From Balanoglossus misakiensis (Eukaryota > Hemichordata), in contig CM082595.2 of the NCBI GenBank assembly GCA_040954595.2, positions 744,001-808,000 of the forward strand: 64,000 nucleotides of DNA, in the 5' to 3' direction. The translations under genes were made by a program, and so were the position numbers. Shown here piece by piece: positions 63,907 to 64,000 of this stretch (the first letter of the stretch is position 1; the number at the start of each line of letters is the position of its first letter). The notes under the pieces were generated by a model, which was not told the origin of the DNA, did not search any database, and saw nothing but the letters and a program-made list of their open reading frames with translations.

Positions 63907-64000
63907 CTGGAATATCAAAGGATTTACAAGAAAATGTTATGACGGAAAATAGAAATAGACTTCCAGAGCCATATCGACTAAAATAAAGCGATGTGATGGT

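Overview
This is eukaryotic, intron-bearing DNA from an animal. GT/AG introns, AATAAA signals, a five-coding-exon TDP-43 gene, CYP2-like P450s, an NHL-repeat protein and a secreted YHYH-domain protein suggest a marine invertebrate. A deuterostome such as amphioxus or a hemichordate is my best guess, but the species is not settled by the sequence.

Layout. 1-2.4 kb: a three-exon NADPH-dependent FMN reductase-like gene (+) with a large TTCG/TTCA microsatellite in intron 2. 2.43-2.80 kb: a truncated copy of the last exon of a YHYH-domain gene (-). 2.8-43.73 kb: one continuous satellite array, about 64% of the window. 43.73-45.02 kb: the intact YHYH gene (-), with TATA box, 5' UTR exon and signal peptide. 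45.9-46.8 kb: an NHL beta-propeller protein (-). 48.6-54.7 kb: two tandem CYP2-like P450 genes (+). 55.3-61.1 kb: the TARDBP (TDP-43) orthologue (-), tail-to-tail with the second P450. 61.6 kb to the end: the 3' part of a C2H2 zinc-finger gene (-) with a long Gln-rich tail.

The array is the unusual part. It is built from two related monomers, type 1 (88 bp, subtypes 1a and 1b) and type 2 (87 bp, with a perfect 11-bp hairpin). They are not simply head-to-tail. They form alternating oriented blocks that meet at recurrent junctions, and a 55-bp non-satellite core occurs four times, each time where type-2 repeats flip from + to -. The blocks assemble into superunits (type 1, short inverted type 2, core, long type 2). 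The superunits are arranged as a giant imperfect palindrome centred near 19.65 kb. This resembles foldback-type elements, whose long inverted repeats are themselves tandem repeats. The core reads as a 14-residue peptide like helix VII/8 of a class A GPCR. A single diverged type-1 monomer lies inside the intron of the adjacent YHYH gene, and the array is bracketed by direct copies of that gene's last exon, so the array appears tied to this locus.

The genes do not form a pathway. The P450 pair is a local tandem duplication with differing introns. The TDP-43 gene has UG-rich stretches in its presumed 3' UTR that could serve the known TDP-43 autoregulation.
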